Of a stretch of 8,705 nt of DNA, positions 1 to 7,423 are shown piece by piece; position 1 is the first letter of the stretch; each line of letters begins with the position of its first letter. The stretch is taken from NCBI GenBank assembly GCA_029009035.1, contig JAQXJQ010000034.1:1-8705 (forward strand), in the 5' to 3' direction. Below the pieces are notes generated by a model. It was not told the DNA's origin and did no database searches. It worked only from the letters and a program-made list of their open reading frames with translations. A program made the translations under genes and the position numbers. The stretch comes from Oscillospiraceae bacterium (GTDB taxonomy: Bacteria; Bacillota; Clostridia; Oscillospirales; Oscillospiraceae).

Positions 1-1517
1 ACAATATCGGAACCATTTTTTCGCAGCCTGCCTACATAGGAAGCATTCAGAGCAAGGTGTCGGGCAGCGGAAACGCAAGAGCCAGTCAGTCCGCCGCCAT
101 CACGCTGACACAAAGCGGCACGGTGGAGGAAGTGTTTGTCACCTCCGGGCAGACGGTCATGGCCGGCGAACCCCTCTATACCATATTCAGTCAGCCCGCC
201 CGGGATGCGGTCGCTGCGGCGCAGGAACAGATCGACCGTCTGTCTGAGGAGCTGGGTGACCTAATGGAAGAGGCGGGAAACCTGACTGTCCGGGCCCCCT
301 TTGCCGGAAAACTCATTGAGGTTCAGAATTTCAGCGTTGACCAGCAGGTATCCCGCGGAACCCCGGTAGCCAATCTGGTTAACGACAAGCAGCTGAAGCT
401 TTCCCTCTACTTCAGCTATGCTTATGAGAACGACATCGAAGTGGGACAGAGCGTGGAGGTATCCATCCCCGCCGTGATGCGCAGCTTTACCGGACGGGTG
501 GAGCGCATCAATAAGGTGAGCTTTATCTCTCCCGAGGGCGGCGTCCACTTTGAGGTGGTGGTGGTCTTTGATAACCCCGGGACACTTACCGCGGACATGA
601 AGGCCTCTGCCGTGCTGACGGACGCGGAGGGGATGAGCATTTACCCCTACTCCGACGGCAAGACGGAGTACTATGAGATCCGTGCCATTACCGCCAAGGC
701 CGCCGGTCCCGTGACCGGGGTGGGGACTCTGCTGAACTATGCCAATGTATCTGAGGGCGACGCGCTGCTCTATCTGGGCTCCGAAACTATAGACGACCAG
801 ATCCGGGCCAAGCGCGCTGAGATGGAAGAGGCCCAGGAAAAACTGGGCGAGGCGGTCAAGGCCCTGAATGACTTCAGTGCCGTGGCGCCCATTGACGGCA
901 CCATCACCTCCTGCACCCTCAGTGAAGGGGCGGAGGTCAAGGGCGGCGATACCGTCATCATTATCTCCAACACGACCAATATGCTGGTGAACATCACGGT
1001 AGATGACCGGAACATTTCCTTTGTCAAACCGGGCAATACCGTGGAGCTGGACTGGAACGGAAACTCCTATATGGGCACCGTCACCGCCATTGATATGGGC
1101 GGCGCTCAGGCGGGACAGGGCATGACCAATTATCCCGTCACCCTCTCGGTGGAGAACTGGGACGGCTCCCTGATGGACGGCGCCTGGCTCCAGTATTCCT
1201 TTGTCACCAGCCAGTCCCAGGATTGCGTGCTGGTGCCCACCAGCTCGGTGCAGTATTTCAGCGACCGGGACGGAAACCGGCAGAGCGTGGTGTTTGTCAT
1301 GCGCGACGTCCGGCCTGACGATGTGCCCGAGCTGGATCTGCCCATGGTGGAGCCCGGTCAGACCCGCCGCTTCCCCACCGAAGAGGACGGTTACTATCCG
1401 GTCATCGTGACCACGGGCATCTCCGATACCCAGGTGGTGGAGATCACCTCCGGCGTGGAGGCCGGCGACGAGGTGTTCGTCAACTACATGGTCACCGATT
1501 CCGGCGGCAGCTGGTAA
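1..1517 (+). CDS. HlyD/MacA-type efflux adaptor (membrane fusion protein), 5' partial
   Basis: This is the extracytoplasmic adaptor of an ABC exporter, expected to be membrane-anchored and to bridge to the MacB-type permease encoded two genes downstream. The reading frame is open to base 3 with no stop, so the GTG at 57 is probably not the start and the N-terminal anchor lies outside the window. The order of parts is: lipoyl half (bases ~90-185, SGTVEEVFVTSGQTV), acidic helical hairpin (~200-280), second lipoyl half (~282-325, VRAPFAGKLIEV), beta-barrel (~395-610), then again a lipoyl half (~690-780), hairpin (~790-870), lipoyl half (~880-970, VAPIDGTITSCTLSEGAEV), barrel (~985-1205) and a membrane-proximal domain (~1225-1490). 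Ordinary MacA/YknX adaptors carry one such set, so this looks like an internal duplication. The membrane-proximal domain also has an acidic, proline-rich insertion near 1308-1380. Family call is firm; substrate unknown. Confidence 0.88.
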   Translation, partial: NIGTIFSQPAYIGSIQSKVSGSGNARASQSAAITLTQSGTVEEVFVTSGQTVMAGEPLYTIFSQPARDAVAAAQEQIDRLSEELGDLMEEAGNLTVRAPFAGKLIEVQNFSVDQQVSRGTPVANLVNDKQLKLSLYFSYAYENDIEVGQSVEVSIPAVMRSFTGRVERINKVSFISPEGGVHFEVVVVFDNPGTLTADMKASAVLTDAEGMSIYPYSDGKTEYYEIRAITAKAAGPVTGVGTLLNYANVSEGDALLYLGSETIDDQIRAKRAEMEEAQEKLGEAVKALNDFSAVAPIDGTITSCTLSEGAEVKGGDTVIIISNTTNMLVNITVDDRNISFVKPGNTVELDWNGNSYMGTVTAIDMGGAQAGQGMTNYPVTLSVENWDGSLMDGAWLQYSFVTSQSQDCVLVPTSSVQYFSDRDGNRQSVVFVMRDVRPDDVPELDLPMVEPGQTRRFPTEEDGYYPVIVTTGISDTQVVEITSGVEAGDEVFVNYMVTDSGGSW

Positions 1518-1528
1518 GAGGTGCCGCC

Positions 1529-2224
1529 ATGCTCATAGACATTCAAAATATTTACAAGATATATCATGAAGGGCTGGAGAGCGAGGTCCGGGCGCTGGAC
1601 GGAGTTTCCCTTCAGATCGACCGGGGGGAGTTCGTAGCCATCGTGGGACAGTCCGGCTCCGGCAAGTCCACCCTCATGAATGTGCTGGGCTGCCTGGATA
1701 TTCCTACCTACGGAGAGTACTATCTGGACGGGACCGATGTGACTGCTCTGACCGACAAGGAGTTAGCCCGCATCCGGAACCGGGAGATCGGCTTTATCTT
1801 TCAGGGCTACAATCTGATTCAGGAACTGGATGCTCTGGAGAATGTGACGCTGCCCCTGATCTACCGGGGGGTGTCTGTCTTCGACCGGGAGGACATGGCC
1901 ATGGAGGCTCTGGAGCGGGTGGGCATGGCTGACCGCGCCCACCACCGGCCCGGTGAGATGTCCGGCGGCCAGCAGCAGCGGGTGGCCATCGCCCGTGCCA
2001 TCGCCACCCATCCGCCCATCATCATGGCCGATGAGCCCACCGGCGCGCTGGATTCCAGGACCGGCCGTCATGTACTGGAGATCCTCCGGGAGCTGTACCG
2101 GGGAGGAACCACCGTGCTGCTCATCACCCACGATGACTCCATCGCCGCCACCGCAAAGCGGGTGGTGCGCCTGTCCGACGGCAAAGTGGTGGCAGATCAC
2201 CCTCAGGAGGTGGACTGGAAATGA
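1529..2224 (+). CDS. MacB/YknY-type ABC transporter ATP-binding protein
   Basis: This is the cytoplasmic ATPase that powers the exporter formed with the flanking adaptor and permease. All nucleotide-binding motifs are present in 231 residues: Walker A GQSGSGKST at 40-48, Q-loop Q92 in FIFQGYNL, signature MSGGQ at 144-148, Walker B IIMADEP at 164-170 with catalytic E169, and switch H201 in LLITHDD. Length and motif spelling fit the LolD/MacB/YknY class, which works with FtsX-type permeases. The ATG lies 11 bases after the adaptor stop, with a modest purine-rich AAGAGG ribosome binding site. The TGA overlaps the permease ATG as ATGA, which implies translational coupling. Everything needed for activity appears intact. 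Confidence 0.95.
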   Translation: MLIDIQNIYKIYHEGLESEVRALDGVSLQIDRGEFVAIVGQSGSGKSTLMNVLGCLDIPTYGEYYLDGTDVTALTDKELARIRNREIGFIFQGYNLIQELDALENVTLPLIYRGVSVFDREDMAMEALERVGMADRAHHRPGEMSGGQQQRVAIARAIATHPPIIMADEPTGALDSRTGRHVLEILRELYRGGTTVLLITHDDSIAATAKRVVRLSDGKVVADHPQEVDWK

Positions 2225-3471
2225 ATTTGTGGCAGGCATTCAAAATGGCCTTCAAATCCATTGCGATGAAAAAGACCCGGTCCTTCCTCACCATGCTGGG
2301 CATCATCATCGGCGTGGCCAGCGTGGTCATCATGGTGTCCGTGGTTCAGGGTCAGAACAAAAAGAGCATGGAGTACTTTGAAAAGATGGGCGACAATAAG
2401 ATCAACGTCAATGCGTACTCCTACTATGACAACAACAACGAGACATCCCAGAAGCTGTATGACTACTGCCTGTCCATGAGCGACTTGATCCTGGGCATCA
2501 CCCCGGATGTGGAGGTCGGCCAGAAAATGACCATCCAATACGGGGCAAAGACGCTGGCGGTCAATGACTGGAACGGCGGCAACATGGACTGGGAGAAAAT
2601 GATGCACGTGAAGCTGGGCTCCGACCAATACGGGGTGTGCAACAACTATACCCTGGCCGGAGGCAGGGAGATCTCCTATCTGGACATCGAAAAGACCAAC
2701 GCCGTGTGCGTGTTGGGGTCCGGAGCCAAGGACGCCCTCTTCGGCTTTACCGATCCGGTGGGGGAGAGCATCACCATCAACGGACAGCCTTTCCTGGTGG
2801 TGGGCTGGTACAACTCCATGGACATTCAGTATTGGCCGGAGATGGATAATCTCATCGTGCTGCCCTACACCTTCAACCGCACCATGAACGGGAACTCCAG
2901 CATCGGAAATTATGCGGTAAAGGCGAAGAACGCGGCCGCCACCGTGGAGGCCATGACCAGACTGGACGCCTTTCTGGCCGGAATGTTCCCCAAGAACGAG
3001 CAGGGCTGGTCGGAGACCGGCAGCTATTATGTGCAGAGCAATAACAGCTATGCCGATGATATCCAGAGCCAGAGCCTGATGCAGTCCCTGGTACTGGGTG
3101 CCATCGCCGGCATCTCCCTGCTGGTGGGCGGCATCGGCATCATGAATATCATGCTGGTGACCGTGACGGAGCGCACCCGTGAGATCGGCATCCGCAAGGC
3201 CATCGGCGCCGAGCGCAAAAGCATCATCACCCAGTTTCTCATTGAGGCAGCGGTGATCTGCAGCGTGGGCGGCGTGCTGGGGATCGGCCTGGGCGCGGTG
3301 GGAACGCTGGTGGCGGGAAAGCTGCTGCTGGGTGAGACCATGCTGCTGCCCGGCGTTACCATTACCCTTGGTGCGTTCCTGTTTTCGGTGATTTTGGGCA
3401 TCATCTTCGGTATGTATCCCGCGATCAAAGCCTCCGGGCTCCAGCCGGTGGCGGCGCTGCGGGCAGATTAA
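2221..3471 (+). CDS. MacB/FtsX-type ABC transporter permease
   Basis: This is the membrane subunit of the exporter. The 416 residues have the MacB layout: a first membrane helix at about 22-43, a large extracytoplasmic domain at about 45-285 (MacB_PCD-like), then three C-terminal helices at about 290-315, 340-366 and 380-402. The hallmark coupling motif TERTREIGIRKAIGA at 316-329, after the second helix, is the segment that contacts the ATPase in FtsX-family permeases. The protein ends GLQPVAALRAD, the usual MacB/YknZ tail. The start is set by a strong AGGAGGTGG at 2205-2213 and by the ATGA overlap with the ATPase. In bacteria without an outer membrane, relatives such as YknZ act with an adaptor and ATPase, often in export of or protection from peptides. 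The substrate here is not visible. Confidence 0.94.
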   Translation: MNLWQAFKMAFKSIAMKKTRSFLTMLGIIIGVASVVIMVSVVQGQNKKSMEYFEKMGDNKINVNAYSYYDNNNETSQKLYDYCLSMSDLILGITPDVEVGQKMTIQYGAKTLAVNDWNGGNMDWEKMMHVKLGSDQYGVCNNYTLAGGREISYLDIEKTNAVCVLGSGAKDALFGFTDPVGESITINGQPFLVVGWYNSMDIQYWPEMDNLIVLPYTFNRTMNGNSSIGNYAVKAKNAAATVEAMTRLDAFLAGMFPKNEQGWSETGSYYVQSNNSYADDIQSQSLMQSLVLGAIAGISLLVGGIGIMNIMLVTVTERTREIGIRKAIGAERKSIITQFLIEAAVICSVGGVLGIGLGAVGTLVAGKLLLGETMLLPGVTITLGAFLFSVILGIIFGMYPAIKASGLQPVAALRAD

Positions 3472-3485
3472 GGGAGGAAGTTCCA

Positions 3486-5756
3486 ATGAGATTAAAAAGA
3501 CTGATCGCATCGCTGCTGTTGGCGGCCTCGGTACTGGCGCTGACCGCGCCGGCTTTCGGAGCCTCTTCTTTCAGCGATGTGCATGACGACGCCACGGCCA
3601 TGAACGCGGATGTGCTGCGCCTCATGGGTGTGGTCAAGGGCGCCGGAGACAACTGCTATCTGCCCGACGAGAACCTGACAAGGGCCGCGTTCTGCGCCAT
3701 GGCGATCCGCGTCATGGGCCGGGAGGCTGAGGCGGACGGTTATAAGAACCGCACCATTTTCAGCGACGTGACCGCACGCCACTGGGGCAGAGGATATGTG
3801 AACCTGGCGGCCTCCATCTCTGTGGGAGAAGGGGGGACCCGTCTGATCACCGGCGTGGGGGACGGCCGCTTCCTCCCCGATGTGCCCATCTCCTATGCCG
3901 AGGCCGTCACCATCCTCTGCCGGATGCTGGGCTATGGCGATGATAAGGCGGGGGGCGTCTGGCCCGACGGTTATGTGAAGCTGGCCGGCAGCCTGGGCCT
4001 GAACCGGGGCCTGTCCGTACCGGCTCCCGGAAGCCCCATTACCCGTGCCCAGGCGGCACAGCTTTTTGTCAACCTGCTGAACACCAAGACCTCCGCCGGA
4101 CAGAAGTATTACGCCGGCCTTGGAAATGTGACGGAGGATGTTCTGCTTCTGGCCGTCAACGTGAAGGACGGCATCGGCCATACCAACGGGATCCGCACCT
4201 CCCGGGGAACCTACATCCCCGCCACGGGGGTGGAGGCTCCCGCCGGACTGGTGGGCTGCCGGGGCGCCATGGTGCTCAACAACCGGGATGAGATCGTGGC
4301 GTTTGTGCCCGACGGAAGCAGCGCTGTGACGGTGACTCTGGACGCAGACGCCCAGGCATCCTATCTGCGGGGAACCAACGGCGTGCGCTATTCCGTGCCT
4401 GCGGCTACGCCGGTCTTCCGTGAAGGCAGCGATGATACCGCCGTTACCTATGCCGAGGTGTGGATGGAGCTGGGTTCCGGTGACCGGGTGACCCTGTATC
4501 TGGACGGCAGCCGGATCGTCGGGATGTACTGCTCCGCGGGAACTGCCGCCTCCGCAGAGGCCTTTGTGGTGAGCGGAACTGTGACCTCCACCAGTCTGCT
4601 CCATCTGACCGGCGGCGCGGAAGGGTACACGGTGCTGAAAAACGGGGATGCCGTTCGCCTGTCTGATCTGAAGATCAACGATGTGGTCACTTACGACGCT
4701 GTGTCCAACACGCTGCTGGTCAGCGATCTGCGCCTCAACTGTGTGTATGAACAGGTCGACCCCAACCCCACCTCTCCCAGGACCATCAAGGTGCTGGGCC
4801 ACGACTTTGAGGTGCTGGACAGCGCACTGGACAGCATCGGCAAGTTCAAACTCGGACAGAGCGTAACGCTGCTGCTGACGGTGGACGGCAAGGTGGCCGG
4901 GATGGTCCAGCCCGTGGGCAGCAATATGATCGCGATGGCCGGCAGCGATGGCGTCACCGTGTGGCTCCCCAATGGCGGCGCCATTGAGCTGAAGGGCACT
5001 GTGAAAGAGAATATGCAAAATCGGCTTGTCTCGGTATACGCCGGCAAGGACGATGTGCTGAATGTTTCGACGCTGCCCACCTATTCCGCGCTGGGAGAAT
5101 TTGACCGCACCGCCATGACGATGGGCAGCTATCGGGTGTCCGCGGGGGTCCGCCTCTTTGAGTCTCCGGATGGCAAGGTGCTGTCTCCCATCAGTATGTC
5201 CGCCCTGGAGGAGCAGGTGATCCCCCGGGATCAGATCCTGCTCTGCCATAAAAACCGCTCCAATGTGGTGGATATTATTGTGATCAAGACTGTGACCGGC
5301 GATAACTACAGCTATGGCATACTGTCCAAGGACGAGGTGGAATACAGTGTCGGCGGGCTTACCGGCTCCAACGGAGCGGTGGTGGTCACCAACAGCAGCG
5401 GGAAAAAGAGTCCCATTATCACAGCTTACTACTTTAAGGAAGGCTGCTTCGGCGGCGCTGTGGCCGGCGCCCGGACCATTGAAGGGGTCCCGGTGGCAGC
5501 CGATGTGGTGACCCTGACCGAGATCGGCGGAGTGCGCCGCTCTGATTTCTTCCGCAGGAACGGCGTTTGGTATGTGACAGCCGGGGGAACCACTTATGAG
5601 GTGGCCGAGGCCGTGGAGGGCTATATCAAGGCCACCGGCGTCTGGTTTACCCAGGCTGCAGATAAGCGCCTGGAGGCCATCCGTGCCTTCTCCGACGATA
5701 TGACGGTTTGCGTCGATCCCATTGGACAAAAGGTGCGCATCATTGTGGCAAATTGA
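3486..5756 (+). CDS. Secreted S-layer homology (SLH) domain protein
   Basis: This is a predicted exported surface protein of 756 residues held to the cell wall by SLH repeats, which in other Bacillota bind secondary wall polymers. A classic signal peptide opens it (MRLKRL, hydrophobic 7-20, cleavage around 23-26 near APAFGA). Three SLH-like repeats follow at about 28-78, 92-150 and 155-199. Their conserved TRAE-type positions read LTRAAF, ISYAEA and ITRAQA, so all deviate slightly from TRAE. The remaining ~550 residues are beta-rich, with KNGD and LNNRDEIV-like turns, and match no enzyme motif I recognise. The start is fixed by AGGGAGGAAG at 3471-3480, only 14 bases after the permease stop, with no terminator between, so it is probably the last gene of the exporter operon. 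The C-terminus looks natural, but the next gene begins abruptly after the stop. Confidence 0.9.
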   Translation: MRLKRLIASLLLAASVLALTAPAFGASSFSDVHDDATAMNADVLRLMGVVKGAGDNCYLPDENLTRAAFCAMAIRVMGREAEADGYKNRTIFSDVTARHWGRGYVNLAASISVGEGGTRLITGVGDGRFLPDVPISYAEAVTILCRMLGYGDDKAGGVWPDGYVKLAGSLGLNRGLSVPAPGSPITRAQAAQLFVNLLNTKTSAGQKYYAGLGNVTEDVLLLAVNVKDGIGHTNGIRTSRGTYIPATGVEAPAGLVGCRGAMVLNNRDEIVAFVPDGSSAVTVTLDADAQASYLRGTNGVRYSVPAATPVFREGSDDTAVTYAEVWMELGSGDRVTLYLDGSRIVGMYCSAGTAASAEAFVVSGTVTSTSLLHLTGGAEGYTVLKNGDAVRLSDLKINDVVTYDAVSNTLLVSDLRLNCVYEQVDPNPTSPRTIKVLGHDFEVLDSALDSIGKFKLGQSVTLLLTVDGKVAGMVQPVGSNMIAMAGSDGVTVWLPNGGAIELKGTVKENMQNRLVSVYAGKDDVLNVSTLPTYSALGEFDRTAMTMGSYRVSAGVRLFESPDGKVLSPISMSALEEQVIPRDQILLCHKNRSNVVDIIVIKTVTGDNYSYGILSKDEVEYSVGGLTGSNGAVVVTNSSGKKSPIITAYYFKEGCFGGAVAGARTIEGVPVAADVVTLTEIGGVRRSDFFRRNGVWYVTAGGTTYEVAEAVEGYIKATGVWFTQAADKRLEAIRAFSDDMTVCVDPIGQKVRIIVAN

Positions 5757-6269
5757 ATTGCGGTGGGTATCCGCAAGGCGTCCCTCTACAGCCATTTTGA
5801 GAGCAAGCAGGCCATATTGGACGCGTTGGTGGAGGAAGTCCTGGGGCAGTATGAGACACACTCCATTTTTGCCCAAAAGGACTGGGAAAAGGACGCCGGC
5901 AGCGTTCCACTGACGCCGGACGCCGCGGTGCGGATGATCCGGGAGCAGCTCGGATATATTCTCCATGACCCCTATATCAGCAGGGCACGGAAGATGCTGG
6001 TGATCGGGCAGTTCCGGAACCCGGACCTGGCAAAGCTGCAGACCAAGCAGAATTATTCCGATGTGATGGGGTACTTTACCGGCCTGGTGCAGCAGATGAT
6101 CCGGCAGGGCGTGCTGGCGCTTGACGATCCGGAGATCATGGCCGCCCAGCTCTGCCTGCCCATTTCCGTGTGGATCGATCTCTGCGACCGGGAGCCGGAG
6201 CGGGAGGCAGAGGCCATGGAGCTGGTGGAGCGGCACATCCGTCAGTTCTTCAGTCTCTATCAGCGGTGA
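5757..6269 (+). pseudogene. TetR/AcrR-family regulator lacking its N-terminal ~30 residues
   Basis: The readable part starts inside the DNA-binding domain. GIRKASLYSHFESKQAIL is the recognition helix and the conserved LYxHFxSK end of a TetR_N domain, followed by a helical ligand-binding/dimerisation domain to residue 168 (…RQFFSLYQR). A complete TetR protein has ~30 more residues before this point (helix 1 and most of helix 2), and these are absent. In frame upstream there are only the codons for I-A and then the TGA of the SLH gene. The only available starts are the GTG at 5763, with no ribosome binding site, or later codons, and the upstream sequence in the other frames does not encode the missing helix. 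It is therefore most likely a non-functional remnant. A truncated, dimerising but non-binding protein is possible. The body shows no stops or frameshifts, suggesting a recent event or an assembly join. Confidence 0.8.
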
Positions 6270-6287
6270 GCGGAAGGAGATGCTGAG

Positions 6288-7034
6288 ATGAACTATATCA
6301 GGATCACGAAGGACAATATCGACGGGGAGCACATTTGCTGTGCCATGTCCAACAAGCAGAGCAATGTGAAAAAGCAGTGGCTCAAGCAGCGGTTTGAAGA
6401 GGGGCTTGTCTTCTACAGAAGCGTGGAGAGGGGGAAGTGCTTTATTGAGTACATCCCGGCGGAGAACGCGTGGGCACCCATCGAAGCGGAGGGGTACATC
6501 TATATCAACTGCCTGTGGGTCTCCGGCTCCATGAAAGGACATGGCTATTCCAACGACTTGTTGGACCAATGCGTCCGCGACGCCAAAGCCCAGGGGCGAA
6601 AAGGGCTTTGTATCCTCTCCTCCGAAAAGAGGAAAAAAGAGTTCCTCGCCGACCCAAAGTATCTGGCATACAAGGGATTTTCCGTGGCGGATACCGCGGA
6701 AACCGGGATCACCCTCATGTACCTGCCCTTTGAAGCGGATGCGGAGCCGCCGCGGTTCAAGGAATGTGCCAGACACCCAAAAGTGGAGGAGGACGGGTTT
6801 GTCCTCTACTACACCGACCAGTGTCCCTTTACCTATTACTGGGTGCCGAGGGTGGAAGAGGTGGCCAGGGAGCACGGGATCCCCTTCAAGGTCATCCATA
6901 TTACCGACAGGGAAGCTGCCCGGAATGTGCCCGCCCCGGTGACCACATACGCCCTGTTCCGGGATGGAAGGTTCGTGACCCAGGCGATCCAATCGGACAA
7001 AAAGTTTCTCGCGCTGGCGGGAGCGGAGAGCTGA
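6288..7034 (+). CDS. GNAT acetyltransferase fused to YoaP-type thioredoxin-like domain
   Basis: This is a predicted cytoplasmic N-acetyltransferase of 248 residues resembling Bacillus YoaP. The N-terminal half is a GNAT fold. The acetyl-CoA loop is GHGYSND at 84-90, preceded by strand IYINCLWVSG, and the usual Q/R of the Q/RxxGxG/A signature reads S81. The C-terminal ~75 residues match the YoaP domain: YYTDQCPFTYYW with a single cysteine, C179, then an alpha-helix, VIHITD, and NVPAPVTTYALFRDG with P217 where thioredoxin folds have their cis-proline, then FVTQ. The single cysteine argues against a CxxC disulfide oxidoreductase. The substrate of this family is not established to my knowledge. 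The start has a strong GGAAGGAGA at 6272-6280, 7 bases before the ATG and 18 bases after the truncated regulator. The gene appears complete and shares its frame with both damaged neighbours. Confidence 0.85.
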   Translation: MNYIRITKDNIDGEHICCAMSNKQSNVKKQWLKQRFEEGLVFYRSVERGKCFIEYIPAENAWAPIEAEGYIYINCLWVSGSMKGHGYSNDLLDQCVRDAKAQGRKGLCILSSEKRKKEFLADPKYLAYKGFSVADTAETGITLMYLPFEADAEPPRFKECARHPKVEEDGFVLYYTDQCPFTYYWVPRVEEVAREHGIPFKVIHITDREAARNVPAPVTTYALFRDGRFVTQAIQSDKKFLALAGAES

Positions 7035-7358
7035 GGCTTTGTCGTGCTGTACCGGCTGGGCGCGGATGAGAGGATGCAGAAGTCCGCTCTGCTGCGGCAG
7101 ACCGGCGCGTTTTTCCTGATGCCCTTTGCCTTTCCGCTTCTGATGACCGTCCCCATGGGTGTGATTTTCGGAAAGATTTATGAGATATGGAATTTTACCG
7201 GTCTGAGCGGACAGAAAGCCATGGAGACTGCCGTGCTGATCTCCCTTGTCATCGCGGGCATCTATGTGCTGTATTTCGTGATCACCTACCGGATCGCGTG
7301 CGGCCATGTGGTCTGCCTCGGCGGTGAAAAGCATGAAAGCCCGCAATATGGAATATGA
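7035..7358 (+). pseudogene. C-terminal remnant of an FtsX/BceB-type ABC permease
   Basis: Only the last ~100 residues of a membrane protein remain. The frame opens directly after the TGA of the acetyltransferase gene (GFVVLYRLGADERMQKSALL) and continues through two membrane helices, about FFLMPFAFPLLMTVPMGVIF and AVLISLVIAGIYVLYFVITY, then a short tail CGHVV…PQYGI. The pattern of 'RLGADERM … RQTGAFFLMPF', two helices and a terminal YxIxxG/S segment is that of the C-terminus of BceB/YxdM-type antibiotic-peptide ABC permeases, which normally exceed 600 residues. No ribosome binding site precedes the GTG at 7044. The cognate ATPase and the rest of the permease are absent from the window. A genuine small two-helix membrane protein is the alternative, but the lack of start signals favours a remnant. 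The family assignment rests on recalled sequence patterns, so it is moderate. Confidence 0.62.
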
Positions 7359-7363
7359 AATGG

Positions 7364-7392
7364 TTGCGCTCCGGCACCGGACAGGGTATAAT
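7364..7392 (+). promoter_or_regulatory. Sigma-A-type promoter for the VOC/NuoE-like unit
   Basis: A -35-like TTGCGC (7364-7369) is separated by exactly 17 bases from a perfect -10 TATAAT (7387-7392). Transcription would begin near 7399, leaving a ~25-base leader with a GGAGGG ribosome binding site at 7411-7416 ahead of the ATG at 7424. The -35 matches consensus only in its first three bases. The position between the permease remnant and the next intact gene fits. Confidence 0.65.
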
Positions 7393-7423
7393 CAAGGCAT
7401 CAAACACACAGGAGGGTTCCACA

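Noticed and set aside
57..59. GTG as the start of the adaptor gene
   Set aside because: The frame is open to the edge of the window and the upstream residues (AYIGSIQSKVSGSGNA) fit the conserved entry into the first lipoyl half, so the true start lies outside.
2203..3510. A 435-codon open frame on the - strand
   Set aside because: It is antisense to the FtsX-type permease, whose motifs are unmistakable, and its translation is histidine-rich nonsense.
5754..7034. TGA read as a sense codon, fusing the SLH, regulator, acetyltransferase and permease pieces
   Set aside because: TGA also ends genes that are followed by proper new starts (2222-2224, 6267-6269, 7877-7879), and the fused product would join a secreted protein to a cytoplasmic regulator. 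Truncation explains the pattern better.
3492..7346. A very long open frame on the - strand (about 1284 codons)
   Set aside because: It lies opposite four + strand genes that have clear family motifs and share one frame. Its translation is low-complexity and rich in H, G and Q, and has no domain I recognise. It is a GC-rich antisense shadow.
7355..7423. Upstream ATG extending the VOC protein by 23 residues
   Set aside because: It lies before the TATAAT promoter, has no ribosome binding site, and adds residues unrelated to the VOC fold. The ATG at 7424 has a strong site.
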